Source: Candidatus Poribacteria bacterium (GTDB taxonomy: Bacteria; Poribacteria; WGA-4E; WGA-3G). Taken from it: a stretch of 64,000 nt of DNA. Positions 9,290 to 18,209 of the stretch are shown here, one piece after another (the stretch's first letter is position 1; each line of letters starts with the position of its first letter). The position numbers and the translations under genes were made by a program. The notes below the pieces were generated by a model. That model was not told the origin of the DNA. It made no database searches and saw only the letters and a program-made list of their open reading frames with translations. The DNA lies in NCBI GenBank assembly GCA_028818705.1, contig JAPPNJ010000104.1, positions 654 through 64,653 on the forward strand, in the 5' to 3' direction.

Positions 9290-10111
9290 ATGCAATATCG
9301 CACACTTGGTAAAACCGGACTCAGCGTGTCCGAGATCGGTTACGGCGGCGGTCGGGTCCGTCCAGAACAGGATGAAGCCACACTCGTCAAAATGCTCCAT
9401 TACGCCATGGACTGCGGACTCAACTACCTCGACACTGCCCCTGACTACGCCGGCGGTTATAGCGAGACAATTATTGGTAAAGCAATCGCTGGACGACGGG
9501 AATCGTGCATCGTTGCGACCAAGACGGAGGAATACGATCCAGATGGGATTGCGACTGATGTAGAAGGAAGCCTGCAACGACTCGGTACCGACTACATCGA
9601 TGTCCTACAGTTCCACGGCGGTTGGTTCTATGCCGACGATACCGACATAATTCTGAACAGAGGTGGGTTAGAGGCATACCTAAAACTGAAAGCGGACGGA
9701 AAAGTGCGTTTTATTGGGTTTTCTGCGGATGGTCCCTCTGGCGGTGTCGAGCAGCTTATCGCCACCGGTGCATTCGACATGATACAGACCCACTACAACC
9801 TGATGTATCAGAGCACTTGTGATGCCTTCGGCAGACGTGGCATCATTCCAGATGCAGTCGCACAAGAGATGGGAATTGTGTTAATGCGCTCTACCACCAG
9901 CAACGCCTTCCAGAATCTCATGAAGAACTGCTTTCCCAACGAGATGGCAGATGTCGATGTAGATAGTTTTCTCCTCAATTATTCCATTTCAAATCCGCTG
10001 GTGAATGTCGCGTTGATGAGTCTGCAGAGCATTGGCGATGTGGACTGGACAAATGCCGTATCCGACAATGTCGATGCTCGGTTGGATCTGCGAGCGGTTC
10101 ATGGGAGGTAA
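9290..10111 (+). CDS. Aldo/keto reductase family oxidoreductase
   Basis: A cytosolic NAD(P)H-dependent AKR-fold protein of 273 residues, shorter than the usual 310-330. It starts with the family N-terminus MQYRTLGKTGLSVSEIGYGG. The tetrad region includes Asp in YLDTAPDYAGGYSE, Lys in IVATKTEEYD and His in DVLQFHGG. The Tyr position falls within an altered DYAGGYSE loop, so the catalytic Tyr is not certain. The shorter C-terminus lacks the usual full cofactor-binding segment. GGAGG sits 10 bases before ATG. The substrate is unknown. A second AKR is at 26061. Confidence 0.85.
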   Translation: MQYRTLGKTGLSVSEIGYGGGRVRPEQDEATLVKMLHYAMDCGLNYLDTAPDYAGGYSETIIGKAIAGRRESCIVATKTEEYDPDGIATDVEGSLQRLGTDYIDVLQFHGGWFYADDTDIILNRGGLEAYLKLKADGKVRFIGFSADGPSGGVEQLIATGAFDMIQTHYNLMYQSTCDAFGRRGIIPDAVAQEMGIVLMRSTTSNAFQNLMKNCFPNEMADVDVDSFLLNYSISNPLVNVALMSLQSIGDVDWTNAVSDNVDARLDLRAVHGR

Positions 10112-10118
10112 GCAACCC

Positions 10119-10796
10119 ATGAAAAATATTCCAGACATGTCACTCGTTGAATTTCGAAAGTTTTTGAATACTCTTGTCAATGAAGATATTTTTATATCGC
10201 GTGAGCGACTTACCGCGTTATTGGCAAAGGATAGTTCGCGTGAAGAACTGGATGCGGAGTTCATGGAATTTCACGGGGACTACGAAGATTTAGGATTTTG
10301 GTTTGAAACCTACACGAAAGATCCGCTTAAGGGATTGGACCCACACGCCTCACTCACCAAAAAATTGCAGCGGCATCGCGACTACATCTTCGCAAACCGG
10401 AAAACTACCCTTGAAGAACGAATCAATAGACGCATGGGCGTTTATCTCGAAAGCGATCCAAAACCAGAGAAGAAGATTATTGAGCTGCCATTAGATGAAT
10501 ACCGTCAACTTCTGCGCAACCTTGTGACACAGGAACTCTTTGTTGTCCGTGAACGGCTTGCTGTGTTATTAGAAGAGGATGCCCCGTTTAAGAAGTTAGA
10601 TGTAGTGTTTCGAGAGTTTTTCGTCGCTTACGAACTCTTGGAGTTAGCCTTAGAAGATTATCACTATGATCCCGACGAAGGTTTAGAGATAAGCGCTGTG
10701 TTCGCAGAAGAATTAGACCGGGTAGATGCATCTCTCAAGGCAGGAGATAGGACCTATTCATTGGAAGAAGTGTTAAAAGAGTTTGAAGGTGAATAG
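10119..10796 (+). CDS. Duplicated-domain protein, candidate antitoxin of the adjacent RelE/ParE-like toxin
   Basis: A 225-residue acidic soluble protein made of two related halves. SLVEFRKFLNTLVNEDIFIS..RERLTALL (about residues 8-35) and PLDEYRQLLRNLVTQELFVV-RERLAVLL (about 125-155) align, each followed by a DF/YEDLxF- or YELLELALEDY-type helix. The C-terminus GDRTYSLEEVLKEFEGE resembles the toxin-binding tail of RelB/Phd-like antitoxins. The gene ends 2 bases before a RelE/ParE-like toxin and follows the AKR by 7 bases. ATG 10119 has GGGAGG at 10103-10108. Known antitoxins of this type are 60-100 residues, so the size and duplication are odd. No DNA-binding domain was recognised. The antitoxin role is an inference from position and tail. 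Confidence 0.6.
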   Translation: MKNIPDMSLVEFRKFLNTLVNEDIFISRERLTALLAKDSSREELDAEFMEFHGDYEDLGFWFETYTKDPLKGLDPHASLTKKLQRHRDYIFANRKTTLEERINRRMGVYLESDPKPEKKIIELPLDEYRQLLRNLVTQELFVVRERLAVLLEEDAPFKKLDVVFREFFVAYELLELALEDYHYDPDEGLEISAVFAEELDRVDASLKAGDRTYSLEEVLKEFEGE

Positions 10797-10798
10797 GT

Positions 10799-11056
10799 TT
10801 GTATACAGTAGAAATAAGCGGGGATGCCAAAGCAGATTTGAGACGTTTAGACCCGATGATCAGGGCGCGAGTCCGTAGCACATTATTGCGATTACAGGAA
10901 ACTTGTGAAGATAGACCACATAAGGCACTTCGAGGTAGGCATAGGGGTAAGTTCAGTCTGAGAGTAGCGAAACATTATCGTATCATCTATACTTTCAATA
11001 GACAAACGAAAGTAATTAGCGTCTCCCGAATTGGACACCGTAGCAAAGTCTATTAG
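10799..11056 (+). CDS. RelE/ParE-family toxin-like protein
   Basis: An 85-residue basic protein with the compact RelE/ParE fold pattern: YTVEISGDAKADLRRLDP, then HKALRGRHRGKFSLRVAKHY, then RIIYTFNRQTKVISVSRIGH. The LRGR.GKFSLRVAKHYRIIYTF strand pattern and the C-terminal IGHRSKVY are characteristic of RelE/YafQ-like toxins, many of which cleave mRNA at the ribosome. Others (ParE) inhibit gyrase. The start is TTG 10799, overlapping the end of the upstream reading frame region, so translation is probably coupled. Its stop codon lies inside a strong hairpin. Confidence 0.78.
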   Translation: MYTVEISGDAKADLRRLDPMIRARVRSTLLRLQETCEDRPHKALRGRHRGKFSLRVAKHYRIIYTFNRQTKVISVSRIGHRSKVY

Positions 11057-11080
11057 GTGCAGTTTTCCAACTGCACCTAA
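11053..11080. terminator. 12-bp hairpin between convergent toxin and aconitase genes
   Basis: TTAGGTGCAGTT (11053-11064), loop TTCC, AACTGCACCTAA (11069-11080) is a perfect 12-bp stem. It includes the toxin stop codon. There is no T-run, so it may act as a barrier or 3'-end stabiliser for both convergent transcripts. It resembles other dispersed hairpins in the window. Confidence 0.5.
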
Positions 11081-11100
11081 CCTTAAATTGGGAAAGTCAA

Positions 11101-13773
11101 TTAAGCGGACAAGAAATTCCGAATCACATAGTCCAGAATCCCACCGTGTTTGTAGTATTCTACTTCTACGGGTGAGTCGATTCTGATTAGCAGCTCGGTT
11201 GTCTCTGTCTCACCGTTTGCCCGAACAATCGTCATTGTTGCCATCTGCCCGGGTTCGAGATTGTCCGCAAATCCTGTGATGCTAATAATTTCGCTACCGT
11301 CAAGATTCAACGTCTGAACGTTTTCACCGTCTTTGAACTGCAAAGGCAAGACCCCCATCCCTATGAGGTTGCTCCGGTGAATCCGTTCGTAACTCTCCAC
11401 CACAACAGCCTTGACCCCTAAAAGCTTAGGTCCTTTCGCTGCCCAGTCGCGAGAGCTTCCCATACCGTAATCCTGTCCGGCGAAGATGACAGTCGGGACA
11501 CCATTTTCCTGATACTGGAGTGCCGCTTCATAGATAGTCGTCTGTGTGCCTTCTGGATACTGAAGGGTGTACCCGCCTTCAACATCGGGGGTCATCAGAT
11601 TCCGAACGCGACGGTTCGCAAACGTGCCTCGACTCATGATACGGTCATTCCCACGTCTGGATCCGTAGGTATTGAAGTCGCGGGTCTCAACGCCGCGCTC
11701 CTGTAGATATTCCCCTGCGGGACTCGCTGCAGCAATTGAACCTGCCGGAGAGATATGGTCGGTCGTAACAGAATCTCCGAAGATACCGAGGATACGCGCA
11801 TCTATGACATCAGAGATAGACTCAGGCTCGCGTGAGAAGCCTTCAAAGAAGGGTGGATGTTGCACATAAGTGCTCCGCTCATTCCACGGATACAGCACAC
11901 CAGTGGCACCAGCGAGTTCTTCCCATTCCGGTGCCTGATTACCGATCGCTTCGTACATTTGTCGGAACGTTTGTCGGTCAACGGCTGCACCGATCATCTC
12001 AGCGATTTCCTGTCGGGTGGGCCAGATATCCTTCAGATAGACAGCTTCGCCTGCATCGTTGTACCCAATAGGTTCCGTAGAAAAGTCGATGTCAATCCGT
12101 CCTGCAAGTCCATAAGCCACAACAAGTGGTGGCGACATAAGGAAGTTAGCTTTTATCTCTGGGTGCACACGTGCTTCAAAATTCCGGTTACCGCTCAAAA
12201 CACTGGCAGTGACGAGGTTACTGGTGTCAATTGCCTCTTGAACGACATCGTTGAGCGGTCCACTGTTACCGATACAGGTCGTGCAACCGTAGCCTACGAC
12301 GTTGTAGCCGATTTCTTCGAGGTAGGGCAGCAAGCCTGTGTTCTGTAAGTATTCAGTTACGACACGTGAACCGGGTGCTAAACTGGTTTTGACATAATCA
12401 CGGACCCTTAGCCCTTTCTCAACTGCTTTCTTGGCGAGTAGCCCTGCACCAATCATAACGGATGGATTACTCGTATTTGTGCAGCTTGTAATCGCGGAGA
12501 TAACAATAGAACCGTGTGTGATGTCATCACTATCGCTATTTACCTCTGTTACACCAAATCCATCGTCGGCTATGGGACGTGCGAGCAATTCAGTAAAAGT
12601 CTCTTTGACATCCGACAAAGCGATTCGATCTTGTGGACGTTTTGGTCCAGCGATACTTGGCTCTATGTCGGCAAGATTGATCTCAAGGACATCTGAGTAC
12701 TCGACTTCACCAAGCCGTGGAATCCCGAATATGCCTTGTGCTTTGAGATAGGACTCTACCAAGTCGACGTGTGCTTCATCGCGTCCAGTAAGACGGAGGT
12801 AGCGCATCGTCTCTGCATCGGGTGGGAAGAATCCGATGGTCGCACCGTATTCGGGACACATATTGGAGAGCGTCGCCCGGTCGGGTAGAGAAAGTGCTTC
12901 CACACCTGCGCCAAAGAATTCGACGAATTTATCAACGACTGCAGCGGCTCTGAGACGTTGCGTTACAGTCAGTACAAGGTCTGTTGCGGTTACACCCTCT
13001 TGGAGTTCGCCTGTGAGGTGAACGCCGAGGACTTCGGGTGTTAGGATATAAACAGGTTGCCCTAACATTGCCGCTTCTGCTTCAATACCACCAACACCCC
13101 ACCCAACGATGCCTAATCCGTTAATCATCGTGGTATGTGAATCCGTACCGACAACGGTATCTGGGTAGGCGAGCGAATCTTCACGCATAACTACTTTCGC
13201 AAGGTATTCCAGATTCACCTGATGCACGATACCGATAGAGGGTGGAATAATGTTGAACTTTTCAAAGGCTTGCTGTCCCCATTTCAGGAATTCATAACGC
13301 TCTTTATTACGTTCAAATTCCCTTTCGGTATTGAACTGAAAAGCATTTTCTGAACCGTAGGCATCGACTTGGATAGAGTGGTCGATGACCAAATCGACAG
13401 GGACGAGCGGCTCTATCATACGAGCGTCGCCGTCAAGCGCCGCAACAGCAGAACGCATTGCGGCAATATCGACAACCAGGGGAACACCTGTGAAATCCTG
13501 TGCTACGACGCGTGCGGGTTTGAACGGGATCTCCTCGGCTTTTGGGGAACTTGCGTCCCAATTCGCTAAATTCGTGACATCCTCTTCAGTGATTTGGTGT
13601 CCATCGTAATTTCGCAGTAACGACTCAAGTAGGATACGGAGACTGACGGGCAACTTCGCAATTGAACCGACACCGGCTTCCACTAAGGCAGGCAGCGAAT
13701 AATAGGTGCATTCCTGTCCTCCACTTTCGAGCGTTCGGCGTGTATTAAACAGATTGTGAGCAGGGTGGGGCAT
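11101..13773 (-). CDS. acnA: Aconitate hydratase A
   Basis: TCA-cycle enzyme interconverting citrate and isocitrate through a [4Fe-4S] cluster. At 890 residues it matches the length of AcnA/IRP1-type aconitases. The cluster cysteines are in [18 protein letters not shown] (about residue 431) and [13 protein letters not shown] (about 497-500). The swivel domain has [20 protein letters not shown] near 770. AAAGGAG lies 8 bases before ATG 13773. It is a single gene, convergent with the toxin. Region 13774-14036 upstream holds no gene, only AT-rich DNA and one GCGAGGTTTCTAACC hairpin-type repeat. Confidence 0.97.
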   Translation of the reverse strand: MPHPAHNLFNTRRTLESGGQECTYYSLPALVEAGVGSIAKLPVSLRILLESLLRNYDGHQITEEDVTNLANWDASSPKAEEIPFKPARVVAQDFTGVPLVVDIAAMRSAVAALDGDARMIEPLVPVDLVIDHSIQVDAYGSENAFQFNTEREFERNKERYEFLKWGQQAFEKFNIIPPSIGIVHQVNLEYLAKVVMREDSLAYPDTVVGTDSHTTMINGLGIVGWGVGGIEAEAAMLGQPVYILTPEVLGVHLTGELQEGVTATDLVLTVTQRLRAAAVVDKFVEFFGAGVEALSLPDRATLSNMCPEYGATIGFFPPDAETMRYLRLTGRDEAHVDLVESYLKAQGIFGIPRLGEVEYSDVLEINLADIEPSIAGPKRPQDRIALSDVKETFTELLARPIADDGFGVTEVNSDSDDITHGSIVISAITSCTNTSNPSVMIGAGLLAKKAVEKGLRVRDYVKTSLAPGSRVVTEYLQNTGLLPYLEEIGYNVVGYGCTTCIGNSGPLNDVVQEAIDTSNLVTASVLSGNRNFEARVHPEIKANFLMSPPLVVAYGLAGRIDIDFSTEPIGYNDAGEAVYLKDIWPTRQEIAEMIGAAVDRQTFRQMYEAIGNQAPEWEELAGATGVLYPWNERSTYVQHPPFFEGFSREPESISDVIDARILGIFGDSVTTDHISPAGSIAAASPAGEYLQERGVETRDFNTYGSRRGNDRIMSRGTFANRRVRNLMTPDVEGGYTLQYPEGTQTTIYEAALQYQENGVPTVIFAGQDYGMGSSRDWAAKGPKLLGVKAVVVESYERIHRSNLIGMGVLPLQFKDGENVQTLNLDGSEIISITGFADNLEPGQMATMTIVRANGETETTELLIRIDSPVEVEYYKHGGILDYVIRNFLSA

Positions 13774-14036
13774 CTGCTAACTCCTTTGTTGTGTAAAATC
13801 TTTTTAATTATTTTACCACAAATCGGTGGTGTATTTCAATTTTTCCTTTAAAATTGGCAGCGAGGTTTCTAACCTTGCTCCTTAAAAGAGATAGGGCGAT
13901 TTTTAACCACACCGCGTGTAGCAATGCAGACCAGACTCCATCGCAGATTGAGTTGAATCCAAACACACTACTAAAGACTTGATATCCGCAGAAACCCCTA
14001 AATCCGAGATTCAGCCACATTCTCTAACACACCTGC

Positions 14037-14366
14037 TCATTCTCCAACAATAATGTAGGTAAGTCTCACAGTTTGATATGTCCATGCGACAATAATTGTG
14101 AGAGGACCTGGCGTGAAGGGTCCATCAATATACGCTGTTCTTCCATTAACTGTAACCTTACCCGCACTTGATGTTAAATTAATAGGAACGCCATCAAAAG
14201 TAAGCGTGAGGGTGGCATTTGTTGCAATCGTTTCACCGCTTCGTGGAGATACACTCACAAAGTGCACTGGCACGTCTTCTGGGTTTTCATAGTCTTCTTC
14301 TTCACTACAGCCGGTAATGTAAACAGCGAGTAGGCTCGCAAGCAATACAGGTAATATCCTGAGCAT
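14037..14366 (-). CDS. Small lipoprotein with an Ig-like domain
   Basis: A 109-residue lipoprotein precursor: MLRILPVLLASLLAVYITGC gives a lipobox (ITGC, lipidated Cys at 20), followed by an acidic linker SEEEDYENPEDV. The mature part (VHFVSVSPRSGETIATNATL to the end) is all-beta and resembles a bacterial Ig-like (Big_5-type) domain. The start is taken at ATG 14366 because GGAAGGAA precedes it. The longer frame would add a non-signal-like extension. It follows the glycosyltransferase at 47 bases and is likely in the same transcript. The function is unknown. Confidence 0.7.
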   Translation of the reverse strand: MLRILPVLLASLLAVYITGCSEEEDYENPEDVPVHFVSVSPRSGETIATNATLTLTFDGVPINLTSSAGKVTVNGRTAYIDGPFTPGPLTIIVAWTYQTVRLTYIIVGE

Positions 14367-14413
14367 GTTATTTGATTCCTTCCATCCCGGTTCGGACAAA
14401 AAAACGCTGCACA

Positions 14414-15604
14414 TTACCTCACGATCTTCGCATAAACCCCATGAAGTTTCTCGCCGATACTACGCCAATCGTAATCTTGTTCAACGCGAGCACGACCGTT
14501 TTCCCCAATCCGACGACGGAGTTCGGAATCCATGAGCAGTCGAGTAACAGCGTCCGCAAAAGCAGTTGGTTCATCAGCAATAAAAATTTCCTCGCCATCT
14601 CTGAGATCTAATCCCTCTGCCCCAACAGTCGTGGAGACAATCGCTTTCCCTATCGCTAACGCTTCAAGAATCTTTAGACGGGTACCGCTCCCGATGCGCA
14701 ACGGCACGACAAAGACCATCGCTTCAGCGAAGTAGGGTTTAATTTCCGGCACACGTCCGGTGACAACAACTCCTTCCCTTTCTGCCAATTTTCGTACACG
14801 CGCAGATGGATTCCCACCGACAATTGAGAACGTGACATTGGAGACCTTTTCCTGAATCAGTGGTAACACTTCATCGGCAAAAAAAGCGACAGCATCCTCA
14901 TTCGGATACCAGTCCATACTCCCGATATAGATGAGATGCGCTGGGGCTTCAGAGGTGAAATCCGGCAGGTAATGCGTAATGTCTACACCGTTTGGAATTA
15001 TCTCAATAACGTTTTCCGCGCAGTGCTGTTGGAAAACGGTTGCGTCAATATCAGAAGTACAGGTAACAGCGTCGAACTTCGGACTTAGCACACGTTCATA
15101 GTGCTGGAATGCCAGTTGCTGCGTCCAATAGGTGAACTTATAGAACGGATTGGCAGTTTCACTGCAGAGCCTACGCCAGATTGCAGAATCGACATTTTGC
15201 TGTGAAAGCACACCAGGGAGGTTTGTTTCTGTATGAAACTGTGCTGTGTGGAACATCTCATAGTGCACGAGATCGAAGGTTTGCTCTGTGATGAGTTCCC
15301 TGATTTTCTGTCGATAGGCAGGCACGTCGTAGCGGGCAACAGTGATAGGTTGCCTTCTGAAAAACGCCTTGATCAGGGTGTCAAAAGATACGCGTGGGAG
15401 CGTCTGCGCGTTTGGGACAAGGTAAACCTGGATGCCTAACTGCTGGAGTTCCGCTATGCCGTCTGCATCGGTTGACTGCGTCTCTAAAGCGAGCAGCGTT
15501 ACCTTGTTCTTTTGTGCGATCTGTTTGAGGAGGTTGAAAACCCGGATACGTCCGCCGTCGGTGAGTGGGAACGGTACAGTGGGAGATAGAAAAAGGATTT
15601 TCAT
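14414..15604 (-). CDS. GT4-family glycosyltransferase
   Basis: A 396-residue cytoplasmic glycosyltransferase with the GT-B fold. The N-terminal motif is MKILFLSPTVPFPLTDGGRI. IIPNGVDITHYLP lies in the linker and the donor-binding C-terminal domain has GSMDWYPNEDAVAFF, PLRIGSGTRLKILEALAIGK and EGLDLRDGEE. The EX7E-like segment of GT4 enzymes corresponds to GSGTRLKILEALA. It is similar in outline to sugar transferases of exopolysaccharide clusters (the Stp1-like group), but no polysaccharide cluster is present here, so the acceptor is unknown. Only a weak ribosome site stands before ATG 15604. Confidence 0.88.
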   Translation of the reverse strand: MKILFLSPTVPFPLTDGGRIRVFNLLKQIAQKNKVTLLALETQSTDADGIAELQQLGIQVYLVPNAQTLPRVSFDTLIKAFFRRQPITVARYDVPAYRQKIRELITEQTFDLVHYEMFHTAQFHTETNLPGVLSQQNVDSAIWRRLCSETANPFYKFTYWTQQLAFQHYERVLSPKFDAVTCTSDIDATVFQQHCAENVIEIIPNGVDITHYLPDFTSEAPAHLIYIGSMDWYPNEDAVAFFADEVLPLIQEKVSNVTFSIVGGNPSARVRKLAEREGVVVTGRVPEIKPYFAEAMVFVVPLRIGSGTRLKILEALAIGKAIVSTTVGAEGLDLRDGEEIFIADEPTAFADAVTRLLMDSELRRRIGENGRARVEQDYDWRSIGEKLHGVYAKIVR

Positions 15605-15717
15605 CTTTTTAATTTTACGCCAAGCGTGTAATCAGACACCTTTGGCAGGGTATAGGTGTCTTGTCAGTTCTGCAATGTGCCGTTGTTGCATTGCTATGTG
15701 TCTTGACTGACTTTTTT

Positions 15718-16770
15718 TCAGTTGCTAATAACTGCTGCTTCGTCAATAGCGATTTCCTGTTTTGTAGAATTGATGCGGACCTTCATACCAATAGGAATTA
15801 CAAACATCGGATCGGTATGACCGAAGTCCATATTGGTGACAATCGGCATATCGTTTAGTCCATATTCCTCGCGAACCGCTTTACAGAGTGCTTCGTCGTA
15901 TTCGTGGAAGGTTTGAGGATCAACACCGCCGCCGGGTCGTCCGAGTAGAATACCGCTGAGTCCTTCAAGGATATTCATTGCCGCGAGGCATCTCACAAAT
16001 TCTGTTAGAAACGAAGGTGGTGGTGCGTCTTCAGAGGTTTCCAAGAATAGCACAGCACCCTGAAGATCGCCAGTCGCGGAGAAATAGTCAGTCCCGCGAA
16101 GCCAGTCTAAAACTTCAACGCAGCCCCCAAAAAATTGTCCTTCAACGATACCCACCTCCTGATGAAATCTCCAACCGGTACAGGCATTCAGCTTTCGACG
16201 GATTGATTGGTTTTCAGGGTTCTCCCACGGCAGATATTCAACCGTCCACCCCATGCGGTTCGGTTCAATAATACCGAGCGGTTCCGTAGAGAAGAGCGTG
16301 CGTCGGACGGAATCCACCATATATGGAAACATTCCACCGTTTTCGGCGAATCCCGTCATAAACGTGGGACCGTAGAATGAGACGATACCTGCTTTAAAGC
16401 AGGCAGCATGTGATATAGTAGTATCTGAAAAACCCATGAAGACCTTCGGGTTATTCCGAATCAGATCCAAATCAAGATACGGCAGTGTGCGGATCGAATC
16501 TTCACCACCGATTGTTGAGATAATTCCGTCAATTGTCTCATCGGCAAAGGCTTCCATCAAATCGTCGGCACGTGCTTTGGGATTTTTAGCAAGCCAGTCT
16601 GCATCGCGCAAAGCATGTTCTGTTTCGATGACCGTCACACCGAATTCATCTTCAAATTGCTGTTTACCTATCTGATAGCGGTGAGGAATAGTACCGGGAC
16701 CACCCCAAGAGAGCGAAATCGCCGCGATACGGCTCCCAGGGCGCAGCATCTTCGGCTTTGTTTTAATCAT
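15718..16770 (-). CDS. S66-family LD-carboxypeptidase / MccF-like protein
   Basis: A 350-residue serine peptidase family S66 protein. The N-terminal PGSRIAAISLSWGGPG and STIGGEDSIRTLPYLD are typical. The nucleophile Ser lies in MGFSDTT (about residue 115), the Glu in VLFLETSED and the His in NMDFGHTDPMFVIPIG, the Ser-Glu-His triad of the family. Members recycle murein tetrapeptides (LdcA) or cleave acyl-adenylate peptides and related conjugates (MccF). The length and lack of a signal peptide fit the MccF-like branch. The start ATG overlaps the end of the upstream gene by 8 bases, so the two are translationally coupled. Confidence 0.85.
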   Translation of the reverse strand: MIKTKPKMLRPGSRIAAISLSWGGPGTIPHRYQIGKQQFEDEFGVTVIETEHALRDADWLAKNPKARADDLMEAFADETIDGIISTIGGEDSIRTLPYLDLDLIRNNPKVFMGFSDTTISHAACFKAGIVSFYGPTFMTGFAENGGMFPYMVDSVRRTLFSTEPLGIIEPNRMGWTVEYLPWENPENQSIRRKLNACTGWRFHQEVGIVEGQFFGGCVEVLDWLRGTDYFSATGDLQGAVLFLETSEDAPPPSFLTEFVRCLAAMNILEGLSGILLGRPGGGVDPQTFHEYDEALCKAVREEYGLNDMPIVTNMDFGHTDPMFVIPIGMKVRINSTKQEIAIDEAAVISN

Positions 16771-17836
16771 TGGAAATCCCGACTCTGTCTTTTAATTTGT
16801 CGATGAGAGCAAGCAGGCGTTCTTTGGCTATCTGGCGTGAGCTAAGGGTCGGAGGAGGTGGCTTGAAAATGGTACCGCGTTCGCTTTGCACCCAACCTGT
16901 TGTGTTGTCGTCTATTTTAACGCGGATCCATTTGCTATCAAGATGCAGATAGACTTTCAGACGATTGTTCTCACTGTGGATGTTATATTTTAGCGGAGGA
17001 CTGTTTATTATCCAATTCTCTCCGTCTTTTCCTACCGACACCTGTGCCCGTCGTGATAGAGGCAGGTTTTCCTTCACGAATTCTTGAATTAATTCCGATG
17101 GTAACTTGCCTGCTGCGAGGGAGGGCTGGAATGCTGAATCCGTCTCAAACAAGAAGGTAAGAATCGTAAATTTCGATTGCTGGTAAACGTGTAATTTCCC
17201 TTCGACACTCTCAATACTGTAAGCCTGCTTCCCTTTATTGTCTTTAATCAGCCACCGTTTGTTTGTTTTTTGCGTCGAGATTTCCAAATCTGTGGAGAGC
17301 GTAATCTTGTTCGCGTCAAATGCTTCTTTTAGATCGGGTAGGTAGACACCAACGTTATCGTCGGTCCTCACAACCGTATAGCCAGCACCCGTGGCACCTC
17401 TGAGGTGCCACTCCTCGCCGCTTAGCAGAACTTCTATGGGGGACGGATTCGGACGGAATCGAATGCTTTCTGTTAAATCGGAAAACATTTTTTGCCAATC
17501 AGTTGCCCTTTTCAAAGATTCGTCCAAATCTTGTGCTTTTAACTTCGCTCGATGTCCCAACGACGCGTTAAACAAAAGTTCACGCTCCAACTTACGGCTA
17601 TTCAAATTGCTGATGTATTGCTGATCAAGACTAAATCGGTAAACATCTTTGGTTTTCACAATTGGCATTGAGTCAACTGTTGGTCTTTTACGGAGTGCTG
17701 TACCGGTGTGAATTTGAAGTTTCGGTACCTCTGTCTGTTCAACTGGTGGTGCTTGGAGGAGATAGACCACGATGCCGAAACCGATTACAAGGCTAAAAAT
17801 AATGAGGAATATCAGACTCTTCAAAAGTGCTTTCAT
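16763..17836 (-). CDS. Membrane-anchored protein with C-terminal SH3-like domain
   Basis: This 357-residue protein is of unknown function. One N-terminal TM (SLIFLIIFSLVIGFGIVVYLL, residues 7-27) anchors it, with the bulk predicted outside the cytoplasm. A first SH3-like stretch may be at 40-55 (LQIHTGTALRKRPTVDSMPI). A clearer bacterial SH3 pattern is near 310-335 (SKWIRVKIDDNTTGWVQSER), followed by PPPPT and a basic helix. SH3b domains often bind cell-wall peptides, which would suit its coupling to an LD-carboxypeptidase-like gene. That link is inference. Confidence 0.7.
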   Translation of the reverse strand: MKALLKSLIFLIIFSLVIGFGIVVYLLQAPPVEQTEVPKLQIHTGTALRKRPTVDSMPIVKTKDVYRFSLDQQYISNLNSRKLERELLFNASLGHRAKLKAQDLDESLKRATDWQKMFSDLTESIRFRPNPSPIEVLLSGEEWHLRGATGAGYTVVRTDDNVGVYLPDLKEAFDANKITLSTDLEISTQKTNKRWLIKDNKGKQAYSIESVEGKLHVYQQSKFTILTFLFETDSAFQPSLAAGKLPSELIQEFVKENLPLSRRAQVSVGKDGENWIINSPPLKYNIHSENNRLKVYLHLDSKWIRVKIDDNTTGWVQSERGTIFKPPPPTLSSRQIAKERLLALIDKLKDRVGISND

Positions 17837-17990
17837 GTTTTCGTCCTATTGCTGAGAGGAATGTATACGCTTTGTTTAATGAAACGGGAGGGGACAGAAA
17901 TTGGTTGACATTTAGTTGTCGAAAGTCCACAATTAACTTCAGAAAATCTATCTGTTTTTCGTATCTTAACCCAAGTTGTTACTAATAAGT

Positions 17991-18188
17991 CAGGACTTAC
18001 GCAAAATCAGTGAGTTTTGTCTATTCGGACGCATTCGGTGCGGTTAGGGGGAAATTGAAGAAATTGAGGAAACACCCCACAGACTCTCACTGCGAGGCAA
18101 CACGCGCATTCCGTGTTGATTCGCAAAGACCTCCAGCAAAAACCCCCAGCAAAAACACCGCCCCTACTCGGGAAGTGCGTCAGTCCTG
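17991..18188. mobile_element. 198-bp MITE with 13-bp terminal inverted repeats
   Basis: The left end CAGGACTTACGCA (17991-18003) matches the reverse complement of the right end TGCGTCAGTCCTG (18176-18188) at 12 of 13 positions. There is no transposase inside. The internal sequence repeats CCAGCAAAAAC twice. The element ends 21 bases before the aminotransferase start and so sits in its promoter/leader region. The rest of 17837-18209 has no gene. Confidence 0.65.
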
Positions 18189-18209
18189 TTTATTTTATAT
18201 CGTAGAGCT

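Noticed and set aside
13808..14020. 70-codon minus-strand frame upstream of acnA
   Set aside because: It overlaps a dispersed GCGAGGTTTCTAACC hairpin, has no ribosome site and no recognisable pattern.
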